64,000 bases of DNA, taken from Archangium gephyra (GTDB lineage Bacteria > Myxococcota > Myxococcia > Myxococcales > Myxococcaceae). How positions within the stretch are numbered: the first letter of the stretch is position 1; each line of letters starts with the position of its first letter. The notes below the pieces were generated by a model that made no database searches, was not told the origin of the DNA, and saw only the letters and a list, made by a program, of their open reading frames with translations. Positions 26,990-35,322 of this stretch are shown piece by piece. Position numbers and translations under genes: made by a program. Location: positions 62,001 through 126,000 of the forward strand of contig QFQP01000016.1 in NCBI GenBank assembly GCA_003243425.1. Reading direction: 5' to 3'.

Positions 26990-28219
26990 GTGGCCCTTGC
27001 AGTCTTCCTGCTGACCTACGTCTTCCTCGCAGGTTTCAAACTCCCGTACGTCAAGCTCGACCGCACCAGCGCGGCGCTCGCCGGAGCCGCTGCGATGGTC
27101 GCACTCGGAGTCATCGCTCCCAGGGAGATCGCCGAGTCGATCGACGTCGACACCATCGTGCTGCTGCTCGGCATGATGCTGCTCGCCGCATACCTCACGC
27201 GCGCGGCGTTCTTCCGCGCCTGCGCGTACTACGTGCTGCGCCTGTCTCGAACCCCCCGCGGGCTCCTCTTCGCGCTGATCGGCATCTCGGGCGTGCTGTC
27301 GGCGTTTCTGGTCAACGACACGGTGTGCTTGATGCTCACGCCGCTCACGTTGGCGCTGGTGGCACGCGCCGACCTGCCGCCGCTGCCGTATCTGCTCGGG
27401 CTGTGCATGGCGTCGAACGCGGGCTCCGCCGCGACGTTCACCGGCAACCCGCAGAACATGATCATCGGCGTGGCCTCGAAGATTCCGTACGGCCACTTCG
27501 CTGCGTACATGGCGCTGCCCGCGTTGGCGTCGCTCGGCATCGTCTACGCGGTCATTCTGTATTTCTTCCGCAGGGACCTGCCGTCGAAGTCGATTCACCC
27601 CGAGGGCACTCCGCCGCAGGTCGACAAGAGGCTGCTGACGATCTGCGTGGCCGCCATCGCCGGAATCCTGATCGCGTTCTTCGTCGGTCTCCCGATGTCA
27701 TGGAGCGCGCTGGTCGGTGCGGCGGTGGTGATGGTGGTCGCCGGCGTCGAACCAGAAGCACAGCTCGAGAAGATCGACTTTGAGCTCCTGCTCTTCTTCG
27801 CGTGCCTCTTCATCGTGGTGCACGGCGTGAACAAGGAAGGCTGGTCGGAGCAGATGCGGCAGCTCTTCGCCCCGATGATGCACGGCAGCGCCGTTCAGGA
27901 GTCGTTCGGCTTCAGCGCCTTGTCGCTGGTGGCGTCGAACCTGTTCTCCAACGTGCCCTTCGTGATGCTCGCGCGCGCCTGGGTACCGACGATGCGTGAT
28001 CCCGTGCTGGGTTGGCAGGTGCTCGCCCTGTCTTCGACGCTGGCCGGCAACCTCACGCTCATCGGGTCTGTCGCGAATCTCATCGTCTTCGAGGGCGCGA
28101 AGAACACCGTGAAGGTCACGTTCTGGCAGTACCTGCGAGTGGGCCTGCCGGCGACGTTGCTGAGCCTGATCGTCGGCCTGTTGATCCTGCTCGCCGAGCG
28201 TCAGCTCTTCGCGTCGTAG
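26990..28219 (+). CDS. ArsB/NhaD-superfamily (SLC13-like) ion transporter
   Basis: 409 residues with about 11 hydrophobic TM segments. Motifs such as LVNDTVCLMLTPLT (half-site 1 hairpin) and NAGSAATFTGNPQNMIIG, repeated later as SNLFSNVPFVML and TLAGNLTLIGSVANLIV, place it in the IT superfamily of ArsB, NhaD, DASS and citrate transporters. The substrate (arsenite, Na+/H+ or dicarboxylate) cannot be told. The start is GTG 26990, 1 nt past the ku stop; the overlapping ATG at 26988 ends after eight codons and was rejected. The gene end overlaps the convergent gene by 19 bp. Confidence 0.85.
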   Translation: MALAVFLLTYVFLAGFKLPYVKLDRTSAALAGAAAMVALGVIAPREIAESIDVDTIVLLLGMMLLAAYLTRAAFFRACAYYVLRLSRTPRGLLFALIGISGVLSAFLVNDTVCLMLTPLTLALVARADLPPLPYLLGLCMASNAGSAATFTGNPQNMIIGVASKIPYGHFAAYMALPALASLGIVYAVILYFFRRDLPSKSIHPEGTPPQVDKRLLTICVAAIAGILIAFFVGLPMSWSALVGAAVVMVVAGVEPEAQLEKIDFELLLFFACLFIVVHGVNKEGWSEQMRQLFAPMMHGSAVQESFGFSALSLVASNLFSNVPFVMLARAWVPTMRDPVLGWQVLALSSTLAGNLTLIGSVANLIVFEGAKNTVKVTFWQYLRVGLPATLLSLIVGLLILLAERQLFAS

Positions 28220-29391
28220 TTGATGAAGAACAACCGCGACTCGAACTCGGCCTTCGGCATCACTTCGACCACACCCCACGGGTTCTGGTAGCGAACGTGC
28301 GGCACGCCGTCGCGCGTCTCGGTGCCGGTCACCAGCAGGGCGTGAAGGCTGTCGCCCCACCACAGCACCGTCAACGTCGAGTCTCCGCGTTCGAGGCGCG
28401 AATCGACGGTGTTCATGGCGTGCTCGCGAGCACCGTCGGTCATCGTGAGCTTGAACTCGTGGTTCTTGCCACTCAACGATTCCAACGCGGCATCGGCGCG
28501 CCACGGGCTCATGCCCCATTGGTCGATGATGAGGCCCGTGTGCCGGTCAGCGGCGTTGTCGTAGTCCTCTTTGCCGTTTGCGAGCTCCATCACTGCGGGC
28601 GACATCAGCTTCTGCGGAAGTGAACGCGTGGTGCCGTCAATGAACACGCCGGGCTCGCGAACGAGGGCATCGCCACCGCGCGTCGTCACCCGGCCTTCTG
28701 GAGTCGCCAGGCCCGAAACGAGCCGCACGTACTCAGCGGGGTCGTTCATCGCCAGTTGCATGTTGATGACAGTGGGAACGCAGGTGTTCTTCGTCGTCTG
28801 ATTCATCGCTTCGGGGACAGCGACCTCCTGAATCAGCTCGGGCAGCAGAATGCGCAGCTCGATCTCAGGGGTCAGCGGTTGCGTGAGCATCGCGTTGAGG
28901 TTCGTCAGCAACGCCGGGCTCTTCGTGACGCGACCGTCGAGCAGCATGGTCTGCAGCGCGAGCGCGGCGACGGGGTCACCACCAGGTCTTCGCAGCTCGC
29001 GAGACAAGGCGAGGTACGACGCGCGGTCGTCCTTCGAGAGCTGATTGACCGCCGCGTACTCCGCGAGGCGGTTCGAACTGAGCTGGGCGACGGCCGTCGC
29101 GGCGCGATCGCCAGAGACATCGGCACCGTCATTCACGTCGGACGGATCGCTGACGACGGTGCCTTGGCCGTCGTTCGGTCGCCAACCGATGATCGCGAAC
29201 AACGCGCGCTTCGCACCGCGCACCACGTCGTCGAACGAAAAACCGCTCGAGGGCAGCGCGATCTTCGACGTGGAATTCGCGCCCTGAAACGAAGACGACG
29301 CGGGCGCCGCTGTCTTTGCAGCAGGCGGCGTCGCGCGCGGTTGCTCCCACTTCGACTTCACCTGCCCGCGCGCCAACTTCGCGATGCTCAT
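28201..29391 (-). CDS. Putative papain-like cysteine peptidase
   Basis: 396 residues from the ATG at 29391 (MSIAKLARGQVKSKW). The C-terminal half has the layout of a Cys-His-Asn peptidase: Cys204 in NTCVPTVINMQLAM at a helix start, His350 in SLHALLVTGTE, and Asn370 in YQNPWG. The N-terminal about 190 residues are low-complexity then helical. No signal peptide is visible, so it may be cytoplasmic, an effector delivered by a secretion system, or exported another way. The family is not recognised by eye. Divergent from the ArsR operon; its 3' end overlaps the transporter gene by 19 bp. Confidence 0.6.
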   Translation of the reverse strand: MSIAKLARGQVKSKWEQPRATPPAAKTAAPASSSFQGANSTSKIALPSSGFSFDDVVRGAKRALFAIIGWRPNDGQGTVVSDPSDVNDGADVSGDRAATAVAQLSSNRLAEYAAVNQLSKDDRASYLALSRELRRPGGDPVAALALQTMLLDGRVTKSPALLTNLNAMLTQPLTPEIELRILLPELIQEVAVPEAMNQTTKNTCVPTVINMQLAMNDPAEYVRLVSGLATPEGRVTTRGGDALVREPGVFIDGTTRSLPQKLMSPAVMELANGKEDYDNAADRHTGLIIDQWGMSPWRADAALESLSGKNHEFKLTMTDGAREHAMNTVDSRLERGDSTLTVLWWGDSLHALLVTGTETRDGVPHVRYQNPWGVVEVMPKAEFESRLFFINYDAKS

Positions 29392-29442
29392 GCGGGGTTT
29401 TCGGCACTCGTGCGCCACGGCCACCACCCCCGCTTTGCTCGT

Positions 29443-29482
29443 TGTGTTTACAGAGCTCGACGTCGCATAAGCGCTTGCTTAT
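29443..29482 (+). promoter_or_regulatory. Probable ArsR promoter with palindromic operator
   Basis: A palindrome ATAAGC-GCTT-GCTTAT (29467-29482) lies 9 bp before the arsR ATG and overlaps a plausible -10 (CATAAG, 29466-29471) spaced 17 bp from TTGTGT (29443-29448). AT-rich palindromes with this layout are typical ArsR/SmtB operators, so autorepression is likely. The exact promoter elements are inferred by eye. Confidence 0.6.
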
Positions 29483-29491
29483 TGATTCGAC

Positions 29492-29821
29492 ATGCAGACG
29501 GTTGCAGCGAAGGAAGACAAGATTTTCCGAGCGCTGGCGGACCCCAGCCGCCGAAAGATCTTCGAATCGCTCGCGCACGGCGAAGCCGCGGTGAAGGACC
29601 TCACGGCGCGGTTCGAGATCTCGCAGCCAGCGGTCTCGCAGCACCTCGCCGCGTTGTCGGAAGCAGGCCTCGTGAGCGGCCGTCGGGAAGGTCGCAGCGT
29701 TTTCTACCGCGTCGAACCCAACGGCATGAAGCCGCTCATCGACTGGATCGCGCACTACCGCGCATTCTGGACCGAGCGCATCGATCGTCTCGAGAAGCTC
29801 CTGGAGAACATGGACCAATGA
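29492..29821 (+). CDS. ArsR/SmtB-family transcriptional regulator
   Basis: 109 residues, winged helix-turn-helix: ALADPSRRKIFESL (start helix), DLTARFEISQPAVSQHLAAL (recognition helix) and the wing GRREGRSVFYRV. No ELCVCDL-type or other Cys metal site, so it is probably not metal sensing but of the type paired with SRPBCC genes. It overlaps the next gene by ATGA. The palindromic operator upstream suggests autoregulation. Confidence 0.93.
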   Translation: MQTVAAKEDKIFRALADPSRRKIFESLAHGEAAVKDLTARFEISQPAVSQHLAALSEAGLVSGRREGRSVFYRVEPNGMKPLIDWIAHYRAFWTERIDRLEKLLENMDQ

Positions 29822-30258
29822 ACCCCAATGAAACGACCAGACCCGGTCAGACCGATTCGATCTCGTTCGAGTTCGACCTGCGTCACCCGCCCGAGAAGGT
29901 CTGGCGGGCCCTGACCAACCCGGTGTTGCTGTCCGAGTGGTTGTTGCCGGTGGCGAACCTGAAGCTCGAAGCCGGTTCGGAGTTCAAGCTTCAGGCACCG
30001 CCACAGCCGAACTGGGACGGAACGGTGAACTGCAAGTACCTCGAGATCGAGCGCGAGAAGAAGCTGAGCTGGTCGTGGATCGTCGGCGACATCGACACCG
30101 TGGTGACCTTCACGCTGGCGCCGATCTCCACCGGAACCAGGTTGTCGTTGGTGCAGTCGGGCTTCAAGCCGCACCAGAAGCAGAACTTCGGTGGCGCGCG
30201 CTACGGCTGGAACATGATGAGCGAGAAGCTGCTGCAGGTGCTCGCTCGGGAACCCTGA
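29818..30258 (+). CDS. AHSA1/SRPBCC-domain protein
   Basis: 146 residues, a START/Bet v1-like fold with the AHSA1 pattern (FDLRHPPEKVWRALTNPVLLSEWL, then ISTGTRLSLVQSGF near the end). It starts at the ATG inside the ATGA overlap with arsR; the long open frame extending upstream is spurious. ArsR-SRPBCC pairs are common in bacteria. Its ligand is unknown. Confidence 0.92.
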   Translation: MNPNETTRPGQTDSISFEFDLRHPPEKVWRALTNPVLLSEWLLPVANLKLEAGSEFKLQAPPQPNWDGTVNCKYLEIEREKKLSWSWIVGDIDTVVTFTLAPISTGTRLSLVQSGFKPHQKQNFGGARYGWNMMSEKLLQVLAREP

Positions 30259-30269
30259 GGAGAACGCGC

Positions 30270-30482
30270 ATGACAGCCAGCCACTTCATCCGTCAGTCGC
30301 ACCGTTGGATCTCGATGCTCTTCGTGCTCACCGTGATCGCGAACTTCGTCGCGATGGCAGTCAACAGCCCGAACCCGCCTCCAGCGGCGATCTCCTACGC
30401 ACCGCTACTGCCATTGTTCCTGCTGATCTTCAGCGGCATCTATTTGTTCGTGTTGCCCTACGTCTCGAAGAAGCCGGCGTGA
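30270..30482 (+). CDS. Small two-TM membrane protein
   Basis: 70 residues with two hydrophobic segments (about 14-31 and 42-60), a short Pro-rich loop between, and a basic tail. The start ATG at 30270 follows an AGGAG ribosome site. No known family. It sits inside the arsR operon and its stop overlaps the GTG of the next gene, so it is coexpressed. Confidence 0.75.
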   Translation: MTASHFIRQSHRWISMLFVLTVIANFVAMAVNSPNPPPAAISYAPLLPLFLLIFSGIYLFVLPYVSKKPA

Positions 30483-30880
30483 CGAAACTCCTGAGTGGTG
30501 GGAACCCGCAGATCGCGAAGGGTGACGGCGCGAAGCCGGTGAACGCGTATTACGCCGCGCTTCCGGGTTGGAAGAAGCCGCTCGGCAAGAAGGTACATGC
30601 GCTGATCAAGAAGACGGTTCCAAAGGCCACGCTGGCGGTGCGGTGGAACTCGCCGATGTATGGGACCGACGACGCGGGCTTCTTCGTGAGCGTGCATGCG
30701 TTCTCGAAGTTTCTCCGGCTGACGTTCTTCGATGGCACGTCGTTGAAGCCGATGCCTCCGGGCACCAGCAAGACCCCGAAGACGCGCTACCTCGATCTCT
30801 ACGAAGACGAACCGCTCGACACCGCGCAACTGACGAAGTGGCTCGAACAAGCTTCGAAGTTGCCGGGTTGGAAACCGTAA
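30479..30880 (+). CDS. DUF1801-family (YdhG-like) protein
   Basis: 133 residues from the GTG in the overlap GTGA. The pattern with VHALIKKTVPKATLAVRWNSPMYG, FFVSVHAFSKFLRLTFFDG and a C-terminal W-x-x-Q-A-S block fits the DUF1801 fold, which is often encoded with ArsR/SRPBCC genes. Function of the family is unknown. It ends the arsR operon, 14 bp before the UvrA-like gene, which could be cotranscribed. Confidence 0.85.
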   Translation: MTKLLSGGNPQIAKGDGAKPVNAYYAALPGWKKPLGKKVHALIKKTVPKATLAVRWNSPMYGTDDAGFFVSVHAFSKFLRLTFFDGTSLKPMPPGTSKTPKTRYLDLYEDEPLDTAQLTKWLEQASKLPGWKP

Positions 30881-30894
30881 GGTCCGCACCGCTC

Positions 30895-33246
30895 ATGACC
30901 ACCAGACACCCCGCTGATTCCCACGACCTGATCCGTGTTCAGGGCGCGCGCGAGAACAACCTCAAGAACGTCTCGCTCGAGATTCCCAAACGGAGACTCA
31001 CGGTGTTCACCGGCGTGTCGGGCTCGGGAAAGTCGTCGCTGGTGTTCGGCACCATCGCTGCCGAGTCGCAGCGCATGATCAACGAGACCTACAGCGCGTT
31101 TCTGCAGGGCTTCATGCCTTCGCTGGGCCGGCCCGACGTCGATCTGCTCGAGGGTTTGACGACCGCGATCATCGTGGACCAGGAGCGCATGGGCGCGAAT
31201 GCGCGCTCGACGGTGGGAACCGTGACCGACGCGAACGCCCTGCTCCGTGTGTTGTTCAGTCGGCTCGGCAAACCGCACATCGGCGCGCCGAACGCGTTCT
31301 CGTTCAACGTGCCTTCGGTGCGCGCGAGCGGCGAACGGACGATCGAGAAGGGTTCAGCCAGAACCGAGACGGTGACGTTCTCGATCAACGGCGGCATGTG
31401 CCCGAAGTGCGACGGCATGGGCCAGGTCAACGACATCGACCTGAAGCAGCTCTACGACGAGAACAAGTCACTCGAAGAGGGCGCGCTCACCATTCCCGGG
31501 TACACGGCAGACGGGTGGATGGTTCGCATCTTCTCGGCGTCGGGCTTCGTGCCGGGCAACAAGCCGATCAAGAAGTTCAGCAAGCAGGAGCTGAACGACT
31601 TCCTCTACAAAGAGCCGACCAAGGTGAAGGTCGACAAGATCAACCTCACCTACGAAGGCCTGATCCCGAAGATCCAGAAGTCCTTCCTGTCGAAAGACGT
31701 CGACTCGATGCAGCCGCACATTCGAGCGTTCGTGGATCGTGCGGTGACGTTCCAGAAGTGCCCCGAGTGTCATGGCACGCGACTGAGCGCGGGGGCGCGG
31801 AGCTCGAACATCAAGGGCATCAACATCGCCGATGCGTGCTCGATGCAGATCAACGAGCTCGCAGAATGGGCGCGCGGGTTGAAAGAGCCGTCGGTCGCGC
31901 CGTTGTTGAAGACGTTGTGCCACCTGCTCGATTCGTTCGTGGAGATCGGGCTTGGGTACCTCAGCCTCGATCGACCTTCGGGCACGTTGTCGGGCGGTGA
32001 ATCGCAGCGCGTTCGCATGATTCGGCATCTGGGCTCTTCACTGACCGACGTGACCTACGTGTTCGATGAGCCGACGATCGGTCTTCACCCTCACGACATT
32101 CAGCGCATGAACGAGTTGCTGCTTCGACTGCGCGACAAGGGCAACACCGTGCTGGTCGTCGAGCACAAGCCCGAGACGATCGAGATCGCCGATCAGGTCG
32201 TCGACATCGGCCCGCGCGCAGGTACGAAGGGCGGCGAGGTCGTCTTTCAGGGAACCGTCGCTGAATTGCGGAAGAGCGGAACGCTCACCGGCAAGCATCT
32301 GAGTGACCGCTCGAAGGTGAAGCCCAGCGTTCGCGAGCCCAACGGAACGTTGAAGGTTCGCGGAGCGAGCAAGCACAACCTCAAGAAGGTCGATGTCGAC
32401 ATTCCGCTTGGCGTGCTGGTCGTGGTCACTGGCGTCGCGGGCTCCGGGAAGAGCTCTCTGATTCACGGCGAAGTGTCGGGCCGCGATGGCGTGGTGACCG
32501 TCGATCAATCTGCCATCAGTGGGTCACGTCGCAGCAATCCGGCGACGTACACCGACATGCTCGAGCCCATTCGGAAGGCGTTCGCGAAGGCCAATGGCGT
32601 GAAGCCGGCGTTGTTCAGCGCAAACTCCGAAGGAGCGTGCCCCACGTGCAACGGCGCGGGCGTCATCTACACCGACCTCGGAATGATGAGCGGTGTCACC
32701 ACGGTCTGTGAAGACTGTGAGGGCAAACGGTTCCAGGCGTCGGTGCTCGAGTACAGGTTGGGCGGCAAGAACATCGCTGAGGTGCTCGACCTGTCAGTCG
32801 ATGACGCCGTGAAGTTCTTCGCGAGTGGTGAGGCGAAGATTCCGGCGGCGCTGGAGATCGTTCAACACCTCGCCGATGTGGGCCTCGGGTACATCACGTT
32901 GGGCCAGCCGCTCACCACGTTGTCGGGCGGTGAACGCCAGCGCCTCAAGCTCGCGATGCACATGGGCGCCGAAGGCGACGTGCTGATTCTTGACGAACCG
33001 ACCACCGGTCTTCATCTGGCCGATCTTCAGCAGTTGTTGGCGCTGATCGATCGACTCGTCGATTCAGGGAAGTCGGTCATCGTGATCGAGCACAACCAAT
33101 CGGTGATGGCGCACGCCGATTGGATCATCGACCTCGGACCTGGCGCTGGTCACGAAGGCGGGAAAGTCGTGTTCGAAGGCACGCCGGCTGAACTGGTGAA
33201 GGCCAGGACGCTCACCGGCAAACACCTGGCCAGGTTCATCGGGTAG
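30895..33246 (+). CDS. UvrA-like ABC ATPase, short paralogue
   Basis: 783 residues, shorter than UvrA (about 940). Two ABC cassettes: Walker A GVSGSGKSS and GVAGSGKSS, signatures LSGGESQRV and LSGGERQRL, Walker B FDEPTIGLHP and LDEPTTGLHL. Zn-type pairs CPKCDGMG, CPECHG and CPTCNGAG are present, but the UvrB-binding region is reduced. Such UvrA2-like proteins often give self-protection against DNA-damaging or intercalating compounds or take part in repair in a UvrB-independent way. The start at 30895 was chosen because UvrA homology begins there; the frame upstream is the antisense/shadow of the DUF1801 gene. Confidence 0.88.
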   Translation: MTTRHPADSHDLIRVQGARENNLKNVSLEIPKRRLTVFTGVSGSGKSSLVFGTIAAESQRMINETYSAFLQGFMPSLGRPDVDLLEGLTTAIIVDQERMGANARSTVGTVTDANALLRVLFSRLGKPHIGAPNAFSFNVPSVRASGERTIEKGSARTETVTFSINGGMCPKCDGMGQVNDIDLKQLYDENKSLEEGALTIPGYTADGWMVRIFSASGFVPGNKPIKKFSKQELNDFLYKEPTKVKVDKINLTYEGLIPKIQKSFLSKDVDSMQPHIRAFVDRAVTFQKCPECHGTRLSAGARSSNIKGINIADACSMQINELAEWARGLKEPSVAPLLKTLCHLLDSFVEIGLGYLSLDRPSGTLSGGESQRVRMIRHLGSSLTDVTYVFDEPTIGLHPHDIQRMNELLLRLRDKGNTVLVVEHKPETIEIADQVVDIGPRAGTKGGEVVFQGTVAELRKSGTLTGKHLSDRSKVKPSVREPNGTLKVRGASKHNLKKVDVDIPLGVLVVVTGVAGSGKSSLIHGEVSGRDGVVTVDQSAISGSRRSNPATYTDMLEPIRKAFAKANGVKPALFSANSEGACPTCNGAGVIYTDLGMMSGVTTVCEDCEGKRFQASVLEYRLGGKNIAEVLDLSVDDAVKFFASGEAKIPAALEIVQHLADVGLGYITLGQPLTTLSGGERQRLKLAMHMGAEGDVLILDEPTTGLHLADLQQLLALIDRLVDSGKSVIVIEHNQSVMAHADWIIDLGPGAGHEGGKVVFEGTPAELVKARTLTGKHLARFIG

Positions 33247-33269
33247 CCCCCACCCTGCCTCGTTCAGCT

Positions 33270-33286
33270 GCTCTGTTTTTCAGAGC
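33270..33286. terminator. Short hairpin between convergent uvrA-like and tgt-like genes
   Basis: GCTCTG/CAGAGC stem with a T5 loop, overlapping the stop codon of the minus-strand fusion gene. The stem is only 6 bp, so it is a weak candidate for a shared bidirectional terminator. Confidence 0.35.
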
Positions 33287-35259
33287 GCGAACTGCGGATG
33301 CGAGCGGATCGCGTTCTCGAGTTCCGTCGTCAGCTCGTCGCCGTGCGGACCGCGTGCAGACGAACGCTGCCAACGCGCCAGCCAACGCTCGCCCAGCGCC
33401 TGCTCGAGCGACTTCGCGCCCGTCGACGCGATCGTGGTCTCGCCCTTGAGCCCCGTCGACACGCCGTGACCCACGAAGAAGCCGGCCAGCAGCAATGACA
33501 CGCGCGTGGGCGTCGCTGCGCTGTACGTCGCCAACACGCCGCCTTCACGCGGCAGGTGCGAACGAATCTGACGCAGGAAATCCACCGTCCACATCGTCGG
33601 GTTCGACTCGGGGCTGAACGGATCGAAGAAGACGACATCGAACTCACCGTCGAGCTCGTCCACCAGCTTCACCGCGTCGCCTTCGAGCAGCCGCCACGTG
33701 AAGTTCGGGTCTTCCCAGCTGCCGTGATCGAGCAACGCCTGCACCGCGTGCTTCCACGGCTGCAGGAACGGGAAGCCCTCGGGGTCACTCAACGCCAGGC
33801 GCAACGGCGCCAGGTCGTGTTCAAGCGAGACGATCTCGAGCGGGCGCATGCGCGACGCCCCCATTTCCTTCGCGCGGGTCAGCGCCGCGATCGCGTTGGT
33901 CCCTGCTCCGAGGCCCACGTCGAGAATTCGCAGCGGCTCGTCACTCGCCGTGCGCAGACGACGCTCGACTTCCAATTGATCGACGTAGAGCCGGTTGGCT
34001 TCTTCCCACGGACCAACGGGGTGCATGATCTCGCCGTGGCCGGTGTGGCGAACGACGCGATGGCCGCCACGCGTGGTGACGAGCTCGAACACGCCGTCTT
34101 TCGCTCCCGTGGCGCGGAACATGCCCTTCTTCGGCCCGAGCAGCTCACGCAGCACCGCGTATTCAGCCGCCCAGCGGTTCTCGAGGATCGCGTTGCGCAT
34201 GCGCGTCATCAACTGCTGGTAGTGCCACAGGTTGTGGATCGACAGCAGGCGCGCCGACAGGTGGTGATTTCCCTGCGCGAGGTGCCGCAGGTAGCTGCGC
34301 GTGTAGCGCTTGCACACCGGGCAACCACACGTGGCGTCGAGCGGCTCGTCGCCCATGCGGTACTCGACGCGCGTGAGTCGCAGCTGGCCCTCGAACGTGT
34401 ACGCGTAGCCCTGCTGCGCCATCTTCGGAGGAATGATGCAGTCGAACATGTCGACGCCGGCGTTGACCGCTTCGACGAGATCGATCGGCGTGCCGACGCC
34501 CATCAGGTAGCGAGGCTTGTCGGCGGGCAGCAGCGGCGCCGTGTGCTGCGTCATGGAATACAGCAGCTCGCGCGACTCACCCACGGCGAGCCCACCGATG
34601 GCGAAACCGTCGAACGGGCTGGCGGTGAGCGTCTGCGCGCTCAAGGTACGCAGCTCTGGGAACACGCCACCCTGCACGATGGCGAACACCGCTTGCCCCG
34701 TGTCCTTCGAATTGCGCTGCGCGAGGGAACGCAGCGCCCAGCGGTGCGTGCGCTCCATGGCCTCGCGCGTCTCGGCCTCGCCCGAGGTCGACGGCAGACA
34801 CACGTCGAGCACCATCATGATGTCCGAGCCGATCGCCTGCTGCATTTCGATGCTCGTCTCGGGCGAGAGCATGTGCGCGTGGTTGTCGTACGGGCTGCGG
34901 AAGCGCGCGCCCTTTTCGGTGATGTCGCGCGCACCGGGCAGCGAGAAGATCTGGAAGCCGCCGGAATCGGTCAGCACGCCACCGCTCCACTGCATGTAGC
35001 GGTGCACGTCGCCAAAACGCTTGAACACCTCGGGGCCGGGGCGCAGCAGCAGGTGGTACGTGTTCGAGAGGCAGATCGTTGCGCCGGAGGCTGCCACTTC
35101 GTCCATCGTCAGGCCGCGAACGTGAGCATGCGTTGCCACCGGCATGAAGGTGGGCAGCAACGTCTGGCCACGGCGGGTGTGAAGAATGGCGGCGCGGGCG
35201 CCAGAGGGCGCAGTTGCCAACAGCTCGTACCGAATCGGGGAATTCACGCGCGGCCTCAT
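33280..35259 (-). CDS. Tgt-MnmC-like fusion protein (tRNA wobble-base modification)
   Basis: 659 residues. Residues about 1-380 are a tRNA-guanine transglycosylase: NTYHLLLRPG, DSGGFQIFSLPGARDI (catalytic Asp), GVGTPIDLVEAVNAGVDMFDC and the zinc site CGCPVCKRYTRSYLRHL. Where most Tgt proteins have a PTRxARHG-like run, this one reads PPKMAQQG. Residues about 385-645 resemble the MnmC/DUF752 methyltransferase: the AdoMet site LDVGLGAGTNAIAAL, the acidic motif SLEHD, and the active-site run FFDPFSPESNPTMW. A plain Tgt annotation would hide the second domain. Start at ATG 35259; the GTG at 35247 is an alternative. Divergent from the coiled-coil gene 63 bp away. Confidence 0.82.
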   Translation of the reverse strand: MRPRVNSPIRYELLATAPSGARAAILHTRRGQTLLPTFMPVATHAHVRGLTMDEVAASGATICLSNTYHLLLRPGPEVFKRFGDVHRYMQWSGGVLTDSGGFQIFSLPGARDITEKGARFRSPYDNHAHMLSPETSIEMQQAIGSDIMMVLDVCLPSTSGEAETREAMERTHRWALRSLAQRNSKDTGQAVFAIVQGGVFPELRTLSAQTLTASPFDGFAIGGLAVGESRELLYSMTQHTAPLLPADKPRYLMGVGTPIDLVEAVNAGVDMFDCIIPPKMAQQGYAYTFEGQLRLTRVEYRMGDEPLDATCGCPVCKRYTRSYLRHLAQGNHHLSARLLSIHNLWHYQQLMTRMRNAILENRWAAEYAVLRELLGPKKGMFRATGAKDGVFELVTTRGGHRVVRHTGHGEIMHPVGPWEEANRLYVDQLEVERRLRTASDEPLRILDVGLGAGTNAIAALTRAKEMGASRMRPLEIVSLEHDLAPLRLALSDPEGFPFLQPWKHAVQALLDHGSWEDPNFTWRLLEGDAVKLVDELDGEFDVVFFDPFSPESNPTMWTVDFLRQIRSHLPREGGVLATYSAATPTRVSLLLAGFFVGHGVSTGLKGETTIASTGAKSLEQALGERWLARWQRSSARGPHGDELTTELENAIRSHPQFAL

Positions 35260-35322
35260 ACGCGGAATCGCCTCCCGGCCAAATAGCGGAGCAGCCCGCA
35301 AACCGGGGATAGGCTTCGCGGC

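Noticed and set aside
26988..27014. ATG at 26988 as the transporter start
   Set aside because: That frame hits a stop after eight codons; the GTG two nt later opens the transporter frame.
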